Assembly (NCBI GenBank): GCA_001629255.1
Contig: LURZ01000018.1
Coordinates: 1-33,980, forward strand
DNA: 33,980 nucleotides
Source: Marine group II euryarchaeote REDSEA-S42_B7
Lineage (GTDB): Archaea; Thermoplasmatota; Poseidoniia; Poseidoniales; Thalassarchaeaceae
Reading direction: 5' to 3'
This document shows positions 1 to 7,847 of the stretch, piece by piece. Numbering within the stretch: the stretch's first letter is position 1; each line of letters begins with the position of its first letter. The translations under genes and the position numbers were made by a program. The notes below the pieces were generated by a model. The model searched no databases. It was not told the DNA's origin and saw only the letters and a program-made list of their open reading frames with translations.

Positions 1-816
1 ATATCTACCTCAAACATAAGGGCGCTAGTTCACAAAGAAGCCGTTGAGGGCGATAAAATTGACAGAGTATACGGCGATTTTCTTTCCGATGAAAACCAAT
101 TTGAAAAATGGATAGATGGAGTTAATTCAATTATTCATACCGCTAGGCCATCCTCCGGAAATACAGCAGGAAGGTACCGGATAGCGAGAAGAACTAGGAA
201 AGCGAATATTTCAATGGTCTCCGCCGTCAAAGAGGCAAAGATTCCCTCTACGATACTAATGCATGGATCCCTATCATATGGAAATAGAGGAGAGGAACTT
301 GTGCAGACGGATTCAATTCTGAATCCCGTAGGCTATGCCGAGGCCTACTCCATCGGAGAAAGGCCTTGGGTGGATTACCTTTACTCTGGAGGTGGAGTAA
401 AGGTTGTCAGGGCACCTTGGGTACTGGGACCCGGATCTTGGTTCGAAATGTTATACTGCGAGGAAAAAATTCCCGTGTTTGGAGATGGCAGTCAGTGGAT
501 GTCACTGGTCTCTGTTGAATCTCTGGCCGATTTCACATGGTCGGTTCTGAGTGATGAACCCGGAGTGTATCATCCCCAACTTCTGTACAGGTGCCGTCAA
601 TCCGATTTCGCCAAGATAGTCAGTGAAATTAGAGGGGTTGCCATATCGGTTGTCAGCCGTTCTCGTTTAACAAGAAAATATGGGAAGATGGCCACTGACT
701 CGATATGCTCTAGCATGAGGTTGGATGATGGTAATGGAATGTCCAGCGAATCGGACTCTTCCCAGGAGAAACTCGTGAACTACTTAGAATCCATGTTGGG
801 GTTCTCGAATACATAG
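1..816 (+). CDS. NAD-dependent epimerase/dehydratase-like protein (extended SDR), 5' truncated
   Basis: The reading frame is open from the first base of the window, so the listed ATG at 214 is internal and the true start lies upstream. The visible part fits the middle and C-terminal portions of an extended short-chain dehydrogenase: an IIHTARP strand, a MHGSLSYGNRG strand holding the catalytic Ser region, a YAEAYSIGE helix at the YxxxK position, and VVRAPWVLGPGS matching the usual RxxNVYGPG segment. Members of the family act on nucleotide sugars or sterol-like substrates. The catalytic Lys of YxxxK appears to be Tyr here (YAEAY), so activity is uncertain. The last 37 bases overlap the convergent methyltransferase gene. 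The neighbours (methyltransferase, GT-C-like membrane protein) would suit surface-glycan metabolism, but that is inference. Confidence 0.7.
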   Translation: MSTSNIRALVHKEAVEGDKIDRVYGDFLSDENQFEKWIDGVNSIIHTARPSSGNTAGRYRIARRTRKANISMVSAVKEAKIPSTILMHGSLSYGNRGEELVQTDSILNPVGYAEAYSIGERPWVDYLYSGGGVKVVRAPWVLGPGSWFEMLYCEEKIPVFGDGSQWMSLVSVESLADFTWSVLSDEPGVYHPQLLYRCRQSDFAKIVSEIRGVAISVVSRSRLTRKYGKMATDSICSSMRLDDGNGMSSESDSSQEKLVNYLESMLGFSNT

Positions 817-1595
817 AGGCTGTATTCTCCAAAATTCCAGAATGGAGTCCACTGCAAAAAATAGTCAATCCCACGCAAGAGCCGACTTCTTATTGACCCT
901 TTAGGAGCCCAGTGCTTCCTGTACCAGGCTGGGTGTAAGATGCAGTACCCTCTTCGCTCTACGAGATCTAGATACGGCTGGAAGCTTCTCCTAATCTCTC
1001 GTGCGGAAAAACAGCGTGAAGGAAGGCTTCTTGTCGGGCTGTAACCAGTCCAAATTTCACCCAGCCGTGCTAATGATTTTCGAGGCCTCAGAAGCAGAGC
1101 ATTCCATAGAATATCGAAAATGTACCACCGGTTTACGAAGGTCAGAATAGCTACGCCGCCTGGTTCTAGGACCTGGGAGATACCCGCTGCCACCTTTTTC
1201 AAATCCTTGGAGGTGTTAAGAGCGCCGAAGTAGACAAATACAGTATCTACGCCTCTTTCCCCGATTACACTCGCAATATCCTCAGCAGATCCGATGTGGG
1301 GGACTACCTTCGAATCATTCCTCTTCAGCGCCTTACCTTTGACAATTTCATGGAACTCGGGTGAAATATCGACACCATGAACTATCTCAGTTTCCTCTCT
1401 ATCCGCGAACCAAGTCATATCCAGGCCTGGACCATATCCTATTTCGAGCAACTTTCTAGGCTTGAATGAAAGCGTAATTTCCCTGAAATCATCCCTTAAC
1501 CACATTAGCACATGATTCTCTTCCGCTCTTTGTTCGAATGTGCTGGCTTCCTCATTGTAATACTCAGCAACAACCTCATCGTAGTCCTCTCTCAT
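780..1595 (-). CDS. class I SAM-dependent methyltransferase
   Basis: The 271-residue protein has the SAM-binding motif I LLEIGYGPGLD near residue 48, an acidic residue ending the next strand (VHGVDIS), and a motif IV-like VFVYFGALNTS followed by LEPGGVAILTFVNRWY. These are the landmarks of a Rossmann-fold methyltransferase of the UbiE/Methyltransf_11 type. The substrate cannot be read from the sequence. The ATG start is supported by a strong Shine-Dalgarno GGAGGTG (1603-1609 on this strand) seven bases upstream. The gene overlaps the end of the upstream nucleotidyltransferase gene by 20 bases, so the two are probably translationally coupled. Its 3' end overlaps the convergent epimerase gene. 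Confidence 0.85.
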   Translation of the reverse strand: MREDYDEVVAEYYNEEASTFEQRAEENHVLMWLRDDFREITLSFKPRKLLEIGYGPGLDMTWFADREETEIVHGVDISPEFHEIVKGKALKRNDSKVVPHIGSAEDIASVIGERGVDTVFVYFGALNTSKDLKKVAAGISQVLEPGGVAILTFVNRWYIFDILWNALLLRPRKSLARLGEIWTGYSPTRSLPSRCFSAREIRRSFQPYLDLVERRGYCILHPAWYRKHWAPKGSIRSRLLRGIDYFLQWTPFWNFGEYSLYVFENPNMDSK

Positions 1596-2433
1596 GCGTT
1601 GACACCTCCATAGCTATCTCTACTATTCTCGCTTCAATCCTAGACCTGTGTTCGTTTTCATGGCCAATGCAACGTAGTTTGTCATAGACAGACTCGAGAG
1701 AGGAAGACTCCTTTTTGCATTCGGATATTCTGCGCCTGGCCTCCCATTTCTCGGCAAGAATTCCAACCATCGGTAAGCGCATAGCACCCCACCATAGCGG
1801 AAACTCGCCAATAGCCTCGGTGAGTTCGATTGGAGGGGAGAGATTAGCATTCGGTAGATGCCCTAGAAACCATGGATTCTGAGAAATCATCTCTTCAAAA
1901 ATTTCCCTCCCTTTCACCGGTCTCATCATCGCGAGTTCCCTGGCTGCATAGACAGAAGGTCGCAGCTTCAGATTTCTACGGTCCAGCACCATATTTGGGC
2001 AAATCCTCGTTTTCACCCTCGCATTGTGCTCGAGATACACCGCAAGCGCCCTCACTCTCCACACGTAATCAGCCTTCGTCACAATAAGGAGGTCCAAGTC
2101 CGCTCCTTCGATGCTTGATCCAGATGCTAGGGACCCAGTTATCGCGACTCCCAAGATAGCGCTCGTTTCACACAACTTTGAAACAACAGGCAAGCCTTCT
2201 TTGAGATGCCGATTAGCATTAGCTGTCCCTTTTTCGTAGTCTAAACCAGGGTATTCCTTTCCTGTGAGGTACCACCTTCCCGCCCTTTGCTCGAACTCGT
2301 CGATACCACCTAGCACCGCAGATACTTCTTCGATTGTGCTCTTCTTAGTGAGATACCTCAAGACCTCACTGGATTTCAATCCCCGATCGAAGACTGCCGC
2401 CCACGACAGAACATCGATAATTTCAGTCTTCAT
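1576..2433 (-). CDS. nucleotidyltransferase-fold protein with a possible N-terminal helical/HTH domain
   Basis: The protein is 285 residues from the ATG at 2433. Its central part carries the pol-beta superfamily signature GSLASGSSIEGADLDLLIVT, where the GS and the DxD (DLD) are the nucleotide- and metal-binding residues. The first 90 residues are predicted helical and resemble a winged-helix segment (SSEVLRYLTKK, then RAGRWYLTGKEYPG). The C-terminal third is helical and unassigned. The target could be a small molecule, a protein or a nucleic acid; nothing in the sequence decides it. The ORF track begins at a TTG six bases earlier, but the GGTGG at 2443-2447 is correctly spaced for the ATG. 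The gene overlaps the upstream membrane protein by 11 bases and the downstream methyltransferase by 20. Confidence 0.7.
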   Translation of the reverse strand: MKTEIIDVLSWAAVFDRGLKSSEVLRYLTKKSTIEEVSAVLGGIDEFEQRAGRWYLTGKEYPGLDYEKGTANANRHLKEGLPVVSKLCETSAILGVAITGSLASGSSIEGADLDLLIVTKADYVWRVRALAVYLEHNARVKTRICPNMVLDRRNLKLRPSVYAARELAMMRPVKGREIFEEMISQNPWFLGHLPNANLSPPIELTEAIGEFPLWWGAMRLPMVGILAEKWEARRRISECKKESSSLESVYDKLRCIGHENEHRSRIEARIVEIAMEVSTHERGLR

Positions 2434-4375
2434 TAACAAGCCCCACCTTTACCAGATATCTTGTACCTTCGGGGACGAGGAACTCCTGCATGCAACCCTT
2501 TCCATTGCAGATCAGTGAGGCATTCCCCCCCTTCCCGAAGATCATATCCATGGCCTCTTTTCCGTTACTTGATTGGTCCTTCAGATCGATAATCTCTATG
2601 ATACTCCAATCATCAGGTGCTGAGACATTCACGCCCCCAGAGGCAAGGAAGACGTCCCCCTCGTGTCCACTGCTCCAGTCAACATGTAGCATTGATGCAG
2701 CTCGGTGATAATCGCCCCTGGTGCTATTTGTCGACCAGAGAGTCGCATAAACAACTTCTCTCGATGAACTGGCGATTGGGTCGACTGGCGCTCCAAGAAT
2801 GTACAGGGGCTCAGATTCCCACTCAAACCTAGATACCTTCCCCCCTATGATTACATGGGTTGCATCGACGACTTCTATCGAATCGTGAATAGGATCATCA
2901 GAAGGGCCGAAACGATATGTCGGGACCCCAAATCTGACGCCCAGAGTTATGTCAAATCCGGCTAGAACAATAGCATCAGCTGGCAGATGATTTCCTATCT
3001 CGACAAATTCATCCAAGTAGCGCTCTCTGTATTGAATGACACTAAGATCATGATCCCTGTTTTCGAGGGAATCCATTACAACTGATGTGACTTGATGTGA
3101 CAGCAACAACATTACTAGGAAAGAACCCGCGATTTCAGTATTGATTCTCACTTCGTCTGATAAGGACTCAAGATTCTGGAAAGCCCAATTGCAAGTTAGG
3201 CAAATCAAAACAGAAAGCCAAGGCAAATGATATCTCGGATATCCAAAATCAAGTACAACCGTGAAAATAACCATGCTGGGAAGCGCTATTGATGCCATTA
3301 CCGGAAATCTTCGGAGCGTATCCTGTCTAATCCAGAGCCAGCTTACTGTGAGTAAGCACACCAACAGTGTAAAGCCGATTTCGGCAGATATGTCGGCGAT
3401 CGCCATTGCTAAGCCGTAGTTTCCGACCTCATCAGTCATGCTATTCACAACTCCCAAGGCCTGGGGCTCAAAACTGGCGAATGGACTCCCGTGGTCAATC
3501 ATATCCGAGACCAAAAAAGGCAGTTGAAACAAAATCCATGAACCTAAAAAAACAGGAATTGCATTCCTGTCCCGATGCATTGCCCAGATACAAATCGGCA
3601 GCGAGATTCCTAGGTATAGGTATGGATATTTTACTGCGCCTACTAACGATGCGACCATGCCCAGTCCGATATAGTCTACCCTGTTCAGAACGTCATAGTT
3701 CAACACATCCAGAGCGATTCTGAAGACCATCACCAATCCTCCTGTGGCCAAAGCTTCTAGATACGCGGTTCGCCCGAATAATAGCATGGTTGGAAGGGCC
3801 AGAACCACCGCGGTCGCAGTTACGCCCCCAAGGGCCCCATTGCCTCTTTCTGCCAGGGCTTGAATTTGCCAGCCGCAAGCGACTAGACATGCAATCGGCA
3901 CGAAATTTGCCTCGTACCTACTTCCTGTCAACCCAATCTCAATCGCGAGCAATCCAGACATTATTTTAGGTCGGAACGAGAAGTCCATATCCTGATGGAA
4001 TGGCTCCCAGCTCCATCTACCCAGGTATCTGTTTGCAGTTTGCAGGTGGTCGGCCTGATCCCACTGCATTGGACTGGACCAAAGCGGATCAATCCAACCC
4101 AAAATCATCGCAAAAGCCGGCACGAATAACCACCTAAAGTCTCTCTTCGAAAAAAACGAATCCTTGAGAATGATTGTGACCAGTACGAGAATTAGCCCCG
4201 TCGACGCGATAATTGGGGGCCAGACATCCCACCCTAACTCTCCAAAAGATGCCACCAACCAACCGGAGAGTAGAATTACTGGTAACCAACTCTTTGCCAG
4301 CCTTTCACCTGCTGTGCCACTAATGCCTAGTGTACGCATTACCGTGACTAGTTGACACCAAACACGCCTCTGCAT
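2423..4375 (-). CDS. multi-pass membrane protein, GT-C glycosyltransferase-like (GT39/ArnT type)
   Basis: The 650-residue protein begins with about a dozen hydrophobic segments up to roughly residue 420, then a soluble C-terminal domain of about 230 residues. The first long loop contains SSPMQWDQADHLQTANRYLG, with acidic residues placed like the catalytic Asp in the first extracytoplasmic loop of GT-C enzymes. The segment RTAYLEALATGG resembles the corresponding helix of dolichyl-phosphate-mannose and ArnT family transferases. Such enzymes move a sugar from a polyprenyl-phosphate donor to lipid or protein at the outer face of the membrane. An alternative start is the ATG at 4339. The gene opens a three-gene overlapping unit. 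Assignment to the GT-C fold is by motif and topology only; the acceptor is unknown. Confidence 0.65.
   Translation of the reverse strand: MQRRVWCQLVTVMRTLGISGTAGERLAKSWLPVILLSGWLVASFGELGWDVWPPIIASTGLILVLVTIILKDSFFSKRDFRWLFVPAFAMILGWIDPLWSSPMQWDQADHLQTANRYLGRWSWEPFHQDMDFSFRPKIMSGLLAIEIGLTGSRYEANFVPIACLVACGWQIQALAERGNGALGGVTATAVVLALPTMLLFGRTAYLEALATGGLVMVFRIALDVLNYDVLNRVDYIGLGMVASLVGAVKYPYLYLGISLPICIWAMHRDRNAIPVFLGSWILFQLPFLVSDMIDHGSPFASFEPQALGVVNSMTDEVGNYGLAMAIADISAEIGFTLLVCLLTVSWLWIRQDTLRRFPVMASIALPSMVIFTVVLDFGYPRYHLPWLSVLICLTCNWAFQNLESLSDEVRINTEIAGSFLVMLLLSHQVTSVVMDSLENRDHDLSVIQYRERYLDEFVEIGNHLPADAIVLAGFDITLGVRFGVPTYRFGPSDDPIHDSIEVVDATHVIIGGKVSRFEWESEPLYILGAPVDPIASSSREVVYATLWSTNSTRGDYHRAASMLHVDWSSGHEGDVFLASGGVNVSAPDDWSIIEIIDLKDQSSNGKEAMDMIFGKGGNASLICNGKGCMQEFLVPEGTRYLVKVGLVNED
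2443..2447 (-). promoter_or_regulatory. Shine-Dalgarno for the nucleotidyltransferase gene
   Basis: GGTGG lies nine bases before the ATG at 2433 and only three bases before the TTG that opens the longer ORF, so it selects the ATG. Confidence 0.5.
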
Positions 4376-4432
4376 GCATTCACGTGGGCACTATGGCAAT
4401 TAATCACTGTAATCGAGAGTCTAGACTGTGTG

Positions 4433-5107
4433 TCACTCTAGGAAGGAGGAAAATTCCGGGAGACTCTTTCTCGTCAAATCGGGGACCTTTGCAGTTTCGG
4501 AAGGATAGCCCACTGGCATCAGTAACATCGCATGCTCATGGTCTGGTCTATCGAGAATATCGCGGAGAAATCCCATCGGAGATGGAGTGTGAGGAAGCGT
4601 CACAAGCCCCATGTTGTGAACCGATGATATGAACAGGCCAGCGGCAATACCACATGACTCTTGGGAGTAATATGTGGGAGCCATCCCCTCCTTCCTTTCT
4701 CTCTTTGCTTGCCTGAAAAGAACAACAACCCAAGGTGCATCTGTGATGTGGCTCTTGACATGGTCTGTTCCTAGAGGGGCTAGCACCTCCTCCCACTCAT
4801 CAGGAACTCTTTCTCGATAGAATAGTCTCTCTTCTTTCTCGGCCGCCTCTCTGATTCTAGCCTTCATCTCACTATTCGAGATCGCCACGAAGGTCCAGGG
4901 CTGGAGGTGAGCCCCAGAAGGAGCGGTACCGGCAGTCCTGATTGCTAACTCTATCAACTCACGAGGGACTTTCTTTTTCGAGAAGTGACGGGTGGTTCTC
5001 CTTGAATTCATTTGGCTGTAGAAAGCCTTCGCTCTTCGAAGCATCTCCTCACGTTCTATCTCGGAGAAATCAAGGGGGACAAAACCTCCACTCCCGCCGC
5101 CAGTCAT
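4433..5107 (-). CDS. nitroreductase-family flavoprotein, iodotyrosine deiodinase (IYD)-like
   Basis: The 224-residue protein matches the nitroreductase fold along its length, most closely the iodotyrosine deiodinase branch: FVPLDFSEIEREEMLRRAKAF, MNSRRTTRHFS (FMN phosphate-binding Arg cluster), IRTAGTAPSGAHLQPWTFV, and near the end LMPVGYPSETAKVPDLTRK. IYD enzymes use FMN to remove halogen from halotyrosines. By eye, the Glu and Tyr of the substrate lid have counterparts (EERLFYRER) but the lid Lys does not. The ORF track starts at 5230, but the ATG at 5107 overlaps the TGA of the upstream gene in an ATGA arrangement, and the family sequence begins just after it; I take that start. The natural substrate in an archaeon is unknown, so a related reductive role is possible. 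Confidence 0.8.
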   Translation of the reverse strand: MTGGGSGGFVPLDFSEIEREEMLRRAKAFYSQMNSRRTTRHFSKKKVPRELIELAIRTAGTAPSGAHLQPWTFVAISNSEMKARIREAAEKEERLFYRERVPDEWEEVLAPLGTDHVKSHITDAPWVVVLFRQAKRERKEGMAPTYYSQESCGIAAGLFISSVHNMGLVTLPHTPSPMGFLRDILDRPDHEHAMLLMPVGYPSETAKVPDLTRKSLPEFSSFLE

Positions 5108-5673
5108 GTATTCCCTGAGTCGCGTCTTATCATAATGGCTGCCATGGCAGTAGATGCCAAAACTAAGGTAATCGTAAAACCTGGAAGCGAGCTGTCCTCG
5201 TCTTGGCAGTATGTCTCGGATCCTCCCCACGTGCCATTGTCGAACCAGCAGTCTGACCAGACCCTCCAGCCAAAGCCAACATCTGGTATATGCGACTCTG
5301 AACCGTTCTCAAACTCGATTATGAATTTCCAGTTGAGGTATGAGTAACCAGGCTCCGTATCAAGATGAGAGACGAATAAACCATCGTCTCCTCTATCCAT
5401 ATGTGTCTCTTGGGGAGGGTAACAGATTCCAGAGTTGATGCAAACCTGGGTTATCCACCTGATGTTTGAGATATTCGAATCATCATCCATCAGCAAAATC
5501 ACGCTGTAATCAGTAGAATCAGAAGTACCGTTACTCGTTCGCAATACCTCATCGTAGTGCAAGGTCTCGATACTCGTACCCTCTAAAGAAATCGACTCGT
5601 TTACGCCTCCTTGGGATGCGCTAACCGGAAAGGTTACCAGACAGACTACTAGAAGCGCCCGCAACCTTCGCAT
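5104..5673 (-). CDS. secreted surface protein with signal peptide and PGF-CTERM-like anchor
   Basis: The 189-residue protein opens with a signal peptide (MRRLRALLVVCLVTFPVSASQ). The mature part is rich in Asp, Ser and Asn, contains several possible N-glycosylation sites and has paired cysteines (CINSGICYPP; CWFDNGTW and YCQDEDS). The C terminus is SLPGFTITLVLASTAMAAIMIRR: a PGF motif, one hydrophobic segment and basic residues, the layout of the PGF-CTERM signal processed by archaeosortase A in other archaea. No domain is recognised. Its stop overlaps the start of the deiodinase-like gene by four bases, so the two are co-translated. The function is unknown; the anchoring call is an inference from the tail. 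Confidence 0.7.
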   Translation of the reverse strand: MRRLRALLVVCLVTFPVSASQGGVNESISLEGTSIETLHYDEVLRTSNGTSDSTDYSVILLMDDDSNISNIRWITQVCINSGICYPPQETHMDRGDDGLFVSHLDTEPGYSYLNWKFIIEFENGSESHIPDVGFGWRVWSDCWFDNGTWGGSETYCQDEDSSLPGFTITLVLASTAMAAIMIRRDSGNT

Positions 5674-5712
5674 GGATTTCCGTGTGTCTCATTGCAAATG
5701 AATGCTGACCAC

Positions 5713-6213
5713 TCAGACTTCAAGATTCCAGAGGTCATCTCCAACCCAGTGTATAGTGGATATCGCCTTCCCCTTGGTCATCGACATCATCTCCTCTCCA
5801 TCTACGATTGCAGTTCCAGTTGCAATGGGCTCTCCTGTCTCTTGATCCCTTATCCAAACGAAGTCTCCTTCTCCTAGAGAGGGGTCGGCTATGTGGATTC
5901 CCGCTCCCATGCAGTCTGCTCCGTTCCTGAGGAATGGAATTGCTCCCTCGTCTACTGCAACCCAAGACCTCTCGACATTCCATGCAGCGACCCCCTTCAG
6001 AGTAGGGTACCAACCCATCTTACCGCATACCTCAATTCGCATAGCTAGGGGAATCCTGTCAACCAGTATCAGGTCTGTCTCCTGATAGTGGGCCTGTTCT
6101 AAGAATCCCGAAAGGTCCACTTCTTCTCCCAGCCAATCGCCGATCTCCTCGGCAACCCCACGAATCTGTTTGAGCCTGACAGGGGTCCTCCTCCTGAGCC
6201 TCTTGTCGACCAT
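5713..6213 (-). CDS. PUA-domain RNA-binding protein (archaeal Tma20/MCT-1-like)
   Basis: The 166-residue protein has an N-terminal basic segment (VDKRLRRRTPVRLKQ), a pre-PUA-like region, and a C-terminal PUA domain with the typical start VDEGAIPFLRNGADCMGAGI and the strands GDFVWIRD and GEPIATGTAIV. PUA domains bind structured RNA. This size and order match archaeal proteins related to Tma20/MCT-1, which act in translation initiation or ribosome recycling. The longer ORF would need a GTG at 6258 and adds 15 poorly matching residues, so the ATG at 6213 is preferred. The gene is divergent from thrH, with about 75 bases between the starts. Confidence 0.75.
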   Translation of the reverse strand: MVDKRLRRRTPVRLKQIRGVAEEIGDWLGEEVDLSGFLEQAHYQETDLILVDRIPLAMRIEVCGKMGWYPTLKGVAAWNVERSWVAVDEGAIPFLRNGADCMGAGIHIADPSLGEGDFVWIRDQETGEPIATGTAIVDGEEMMSMTKGKAISTIHWVGDDLWNLEV

Positions 6214-6287
6214 AGTTGTTCGTGTGCAGGTAAGCGGAAGAACATGCCGAGCGCACACTTGAAGCGCAGCGCCCTTAGCGGAGTAAG

Positions 6288-6911
6288 ATGCTGGCTATCT
6301 GCCTGGACCTTGAGGGAGTGCTTATTCCTGAGATATGGATCAATGTGGCAGAAAGGACGGGAATTAGCGCACTAACCAGAACGACCAGGGATGAGCCAGA
6401 CTACGACCGTCTGATGAGTTACAGACTCGGAATTCTGGACCAGAACGATATCAAGATGGGCGACATAACATCAACGATTGAATCGATGGATCCTATGGAG
6501 GGGGCGATGGAGTTCCTCGCCTCTCTGGAGTCTCGGTGGCCCACTCTTATCCTGTCTGATACCTTCTCCCAGTTCGCGAAGCCGATGATGAAAAAATTAG
6601 GTAACCCAACACTTCTCTGTCATACTCTAGTGATAGACGAAACTGGTAGGATAGAGGACTGGGAGATCAGGTACGATGACCACAAGAGAAAGACAGTCGA
6701 ATCGCTAATCGAGATGAATTACCAAGTAATCGCCGCAGGCGACTCATACAATGACACTTCTATGCTATCGGCTGCAAGTGCGGGAATCCTCTTTAGACCC
6801 CCAGAAAACGTCATTCAGGAGTTTCCTCAATTCCCTGTCGCAATGGATTACTCGGAACTGACTGATGCGATAGAGTCGGCTGCGACAGACCTAGGCGAGC
6901 TATGGAATTAG
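6288..6911 (+). CDS. thrH: ThrH phosphoserine phosphatase / phosphoserine:homoserine phosphotransferase
   Basis: This 207-residue HAD-superfamily protein matches ThrH closely from end to end: CLDLEGVLIPEIWI at the N terminus, with DLE in place of the usual HAD DxD as in ThrH, a short helical cap (TTRDEPDYDRLMSYRLGILD), LILSDTFSQF as motif II, and AAGDSYNDTSML as the C-terminal metal motif. In bacteria ThrH dephosphorylates phosphoserine or transfers its phosphate to homoserine, linking serine and threonine synthesis. Length equals that of the family. The ATG at 6288 places the nucleophile Asp at residue 7, as expected. The gene is followed 51 bases later by rps8e, which seems to have its own promoter. 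Confidence 0.92.
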   Translation: MLAICLDLEGVLIPEIWINVAERTGISALTRTTRDEPDYDRLMSYRLGILDQNDIKMGDITSTIESMDPMEGAMEFLASLESRWPTLILSDTFSQFAKPMMKKLGNPTLLCHTLVIDETGRIEDWEIRYDDHKRKTVESLIEMNYQVIAAGDSYNDTSMLSAASAGILFRPPENVIQEFPQFPVAMDYSELTDAIESAATDLGELWN

Positions 6912-6928
6912 CCGTTTTCGGCTCCAAT

Positions 6929-6940
6929 CGTTTGAAATAA
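6929..6940 (+). promoter_or_regulatory. TATA-like promoter element for rps8e
   Basis: The stretch TTTGAAATAA is centred about 27 bases before the S8e start codon. That is the spacing expected when transcription begins at or near the ATG. A similar GTTGAAATAG lies at the same distance before ndk. Confidence 0.45.
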
Positions 6941-6962
6941 GGCTGGTAGGTCGGCGAGACGC

Positions 6963-7355
6963 ATGGCGAAGTGGCATGGCATCTCTCGTAGGAAGCCTAC
7001 AGGTGGACGCTTGAAGCGTCCGAACAGGTACAGGGGCAAGAGGAGGACGGAGGTCGCTAGCGAGGAGCAACTAGCATACGTCGGAGAGGCCGATGCTCGC
7101 AAGAATTACCGAAAGAGATCCGGTTCACAGACCGTTCGAACACTCTCGGTCAATCAGGTAAACGTCAACATGAAGGGAGGCAAGACCGTGAGGGCCACGG
7201 TCAAGAATGTGGTCGGTAACGATGCAGATCCAAACTACATCAGGAGGAACATCGTGACCAAGGGAGCCGTTCTGGATACTGACCAAGGCCTAGTCAAAGT
7301 AACTAGCAGGCCGGGTATGCACGGTGTAGTCAGCGGTGTCCTAGTGGAAGAATGA
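6963..7355 (+). CDS. rps8e: 30S ribosomal protein S8e
   Basis: The 130-residue basic protein carries the S8e signature at its N terminus (MAKWHGISRRKPTGGR), the central RTLSVNQVNVNMKGGK segment and the C-terminal VTSRPGMHGVVSGVLVE. S8e is found in archaea and eukaryotes only and binds small-subunit rRNA. The length is normal for archaea. The ATG start is fixed by the conserved MAKWHG sequence. It leads a plus-strand group with SRP19. Confidence 0.96.
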   Translation: MAKWHGISRRKPTGGRLKRPNRYRGKRRTEVASEEQLAYVGEADARKNYRKRSGSQTVRTLSVNQVNVNMKGGKTVRATVKNVVGNDADPNYIRRNIVTKGAVLDTDQGLVKVTSRPGMHGVVSGVLVEE

Positions 7356-7402
7356 TCTCACGAAGGCCTCAAGTCACACGTCACATAGGGTAAGGCGTTA
7401 GC

Positions 7403-7843
7403 ATGGCGGCAAAGCGGGATGAGATGACACTGTGGACCGGTTATTTCGACTCCAGGCTTAGCCGCTCAAATGGTAGGAGAGTACCTAAGCAGGCTAGTAT
7501 CCCAAAACCCACTCTAGAATCAGTAGTTTGGGCTGCTCGCAGTGCGGGGGTTAGGAAGATGAGGCAGGAGCCTGAAGTCAGCCATCCATCCAGGCCACAT
7601 GCTAAGGAAGGCAGGTTGGTGATGCCACCGAGCCACGTCTTCGAAGTAACTGGTACTTCCAGCAAGGAAGGTGCCATGCAAGCAATAGGAACGGCGCTCA
7701 ACAGGAGATCCAAGGAGGCTAAGGAGCAGGGCAAGGAAACATCCAGAGGTCCAGCCAAGGGAGATAGAAGGAGAAGAGCCCAGAGGAAGTCATTCAAGCA
7801 CAGAAAGAGCCCAAAGAGGAAGAAGAAGTTCGGTCGGAAGTGA
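7403..7843 (+). CDS. srp19: signal recognition particle 19 kDa protein (SRP19) with long basic tail
   Basis: The N-terminal half fits SRP19: LWTGYFDSRLSRSNGRRVPK, then SIPKPTLESVVWAARSAGV and HPSRPHAKEGRLVMP. SRP19 binds helices 6 and 8 of the signal recognition particle RNA and helps load SRP54. Archaeal SRP19 is usually about 90 to 100 residues; this one has 146. The extra C-terminal portion from about residue 95 is rich in Lys and Arg (RRRRAQRKSFKHRKSPKRKKK), probably a disordered RNA-binding tail. It sits between S8e and a GNAT gene, with a 47-base gap after rps8e. Confidence 0.9.
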   Translation: MAAKRDEMTLWTGYFDSRLSRSNGRRVPKQASIPKPTLESVVWAARSAGVRKMRQEPEVSHPSRPHAKEGRLVMPPSHVFEVTGTSSKEGAMQAIGTALNRRSKEAKEQGKETSRGPAKGDRRRRAQRKSFKHRKSPKRKKKFGRK

Positions 7844-7847
7844 AGAT

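Noticed and set aside
5108-5230. Extra 41 residues at the N terminus of the deiodinase-like protein.
   Set aside because: They overlap the C-terminal anchor coding region of the upstream gene, and the ATGA overlap at 5107 explains the start.
7386-7396. TAGGGTAAGGC occurs before srp19 and again before polB (9377-9387).
   Set aside because: An 11-base match is expected many times by chance in 34 kb, and the distances to the two chosen start codons differ (17 and 43 bases), so I do not call it a shared regulatory site.
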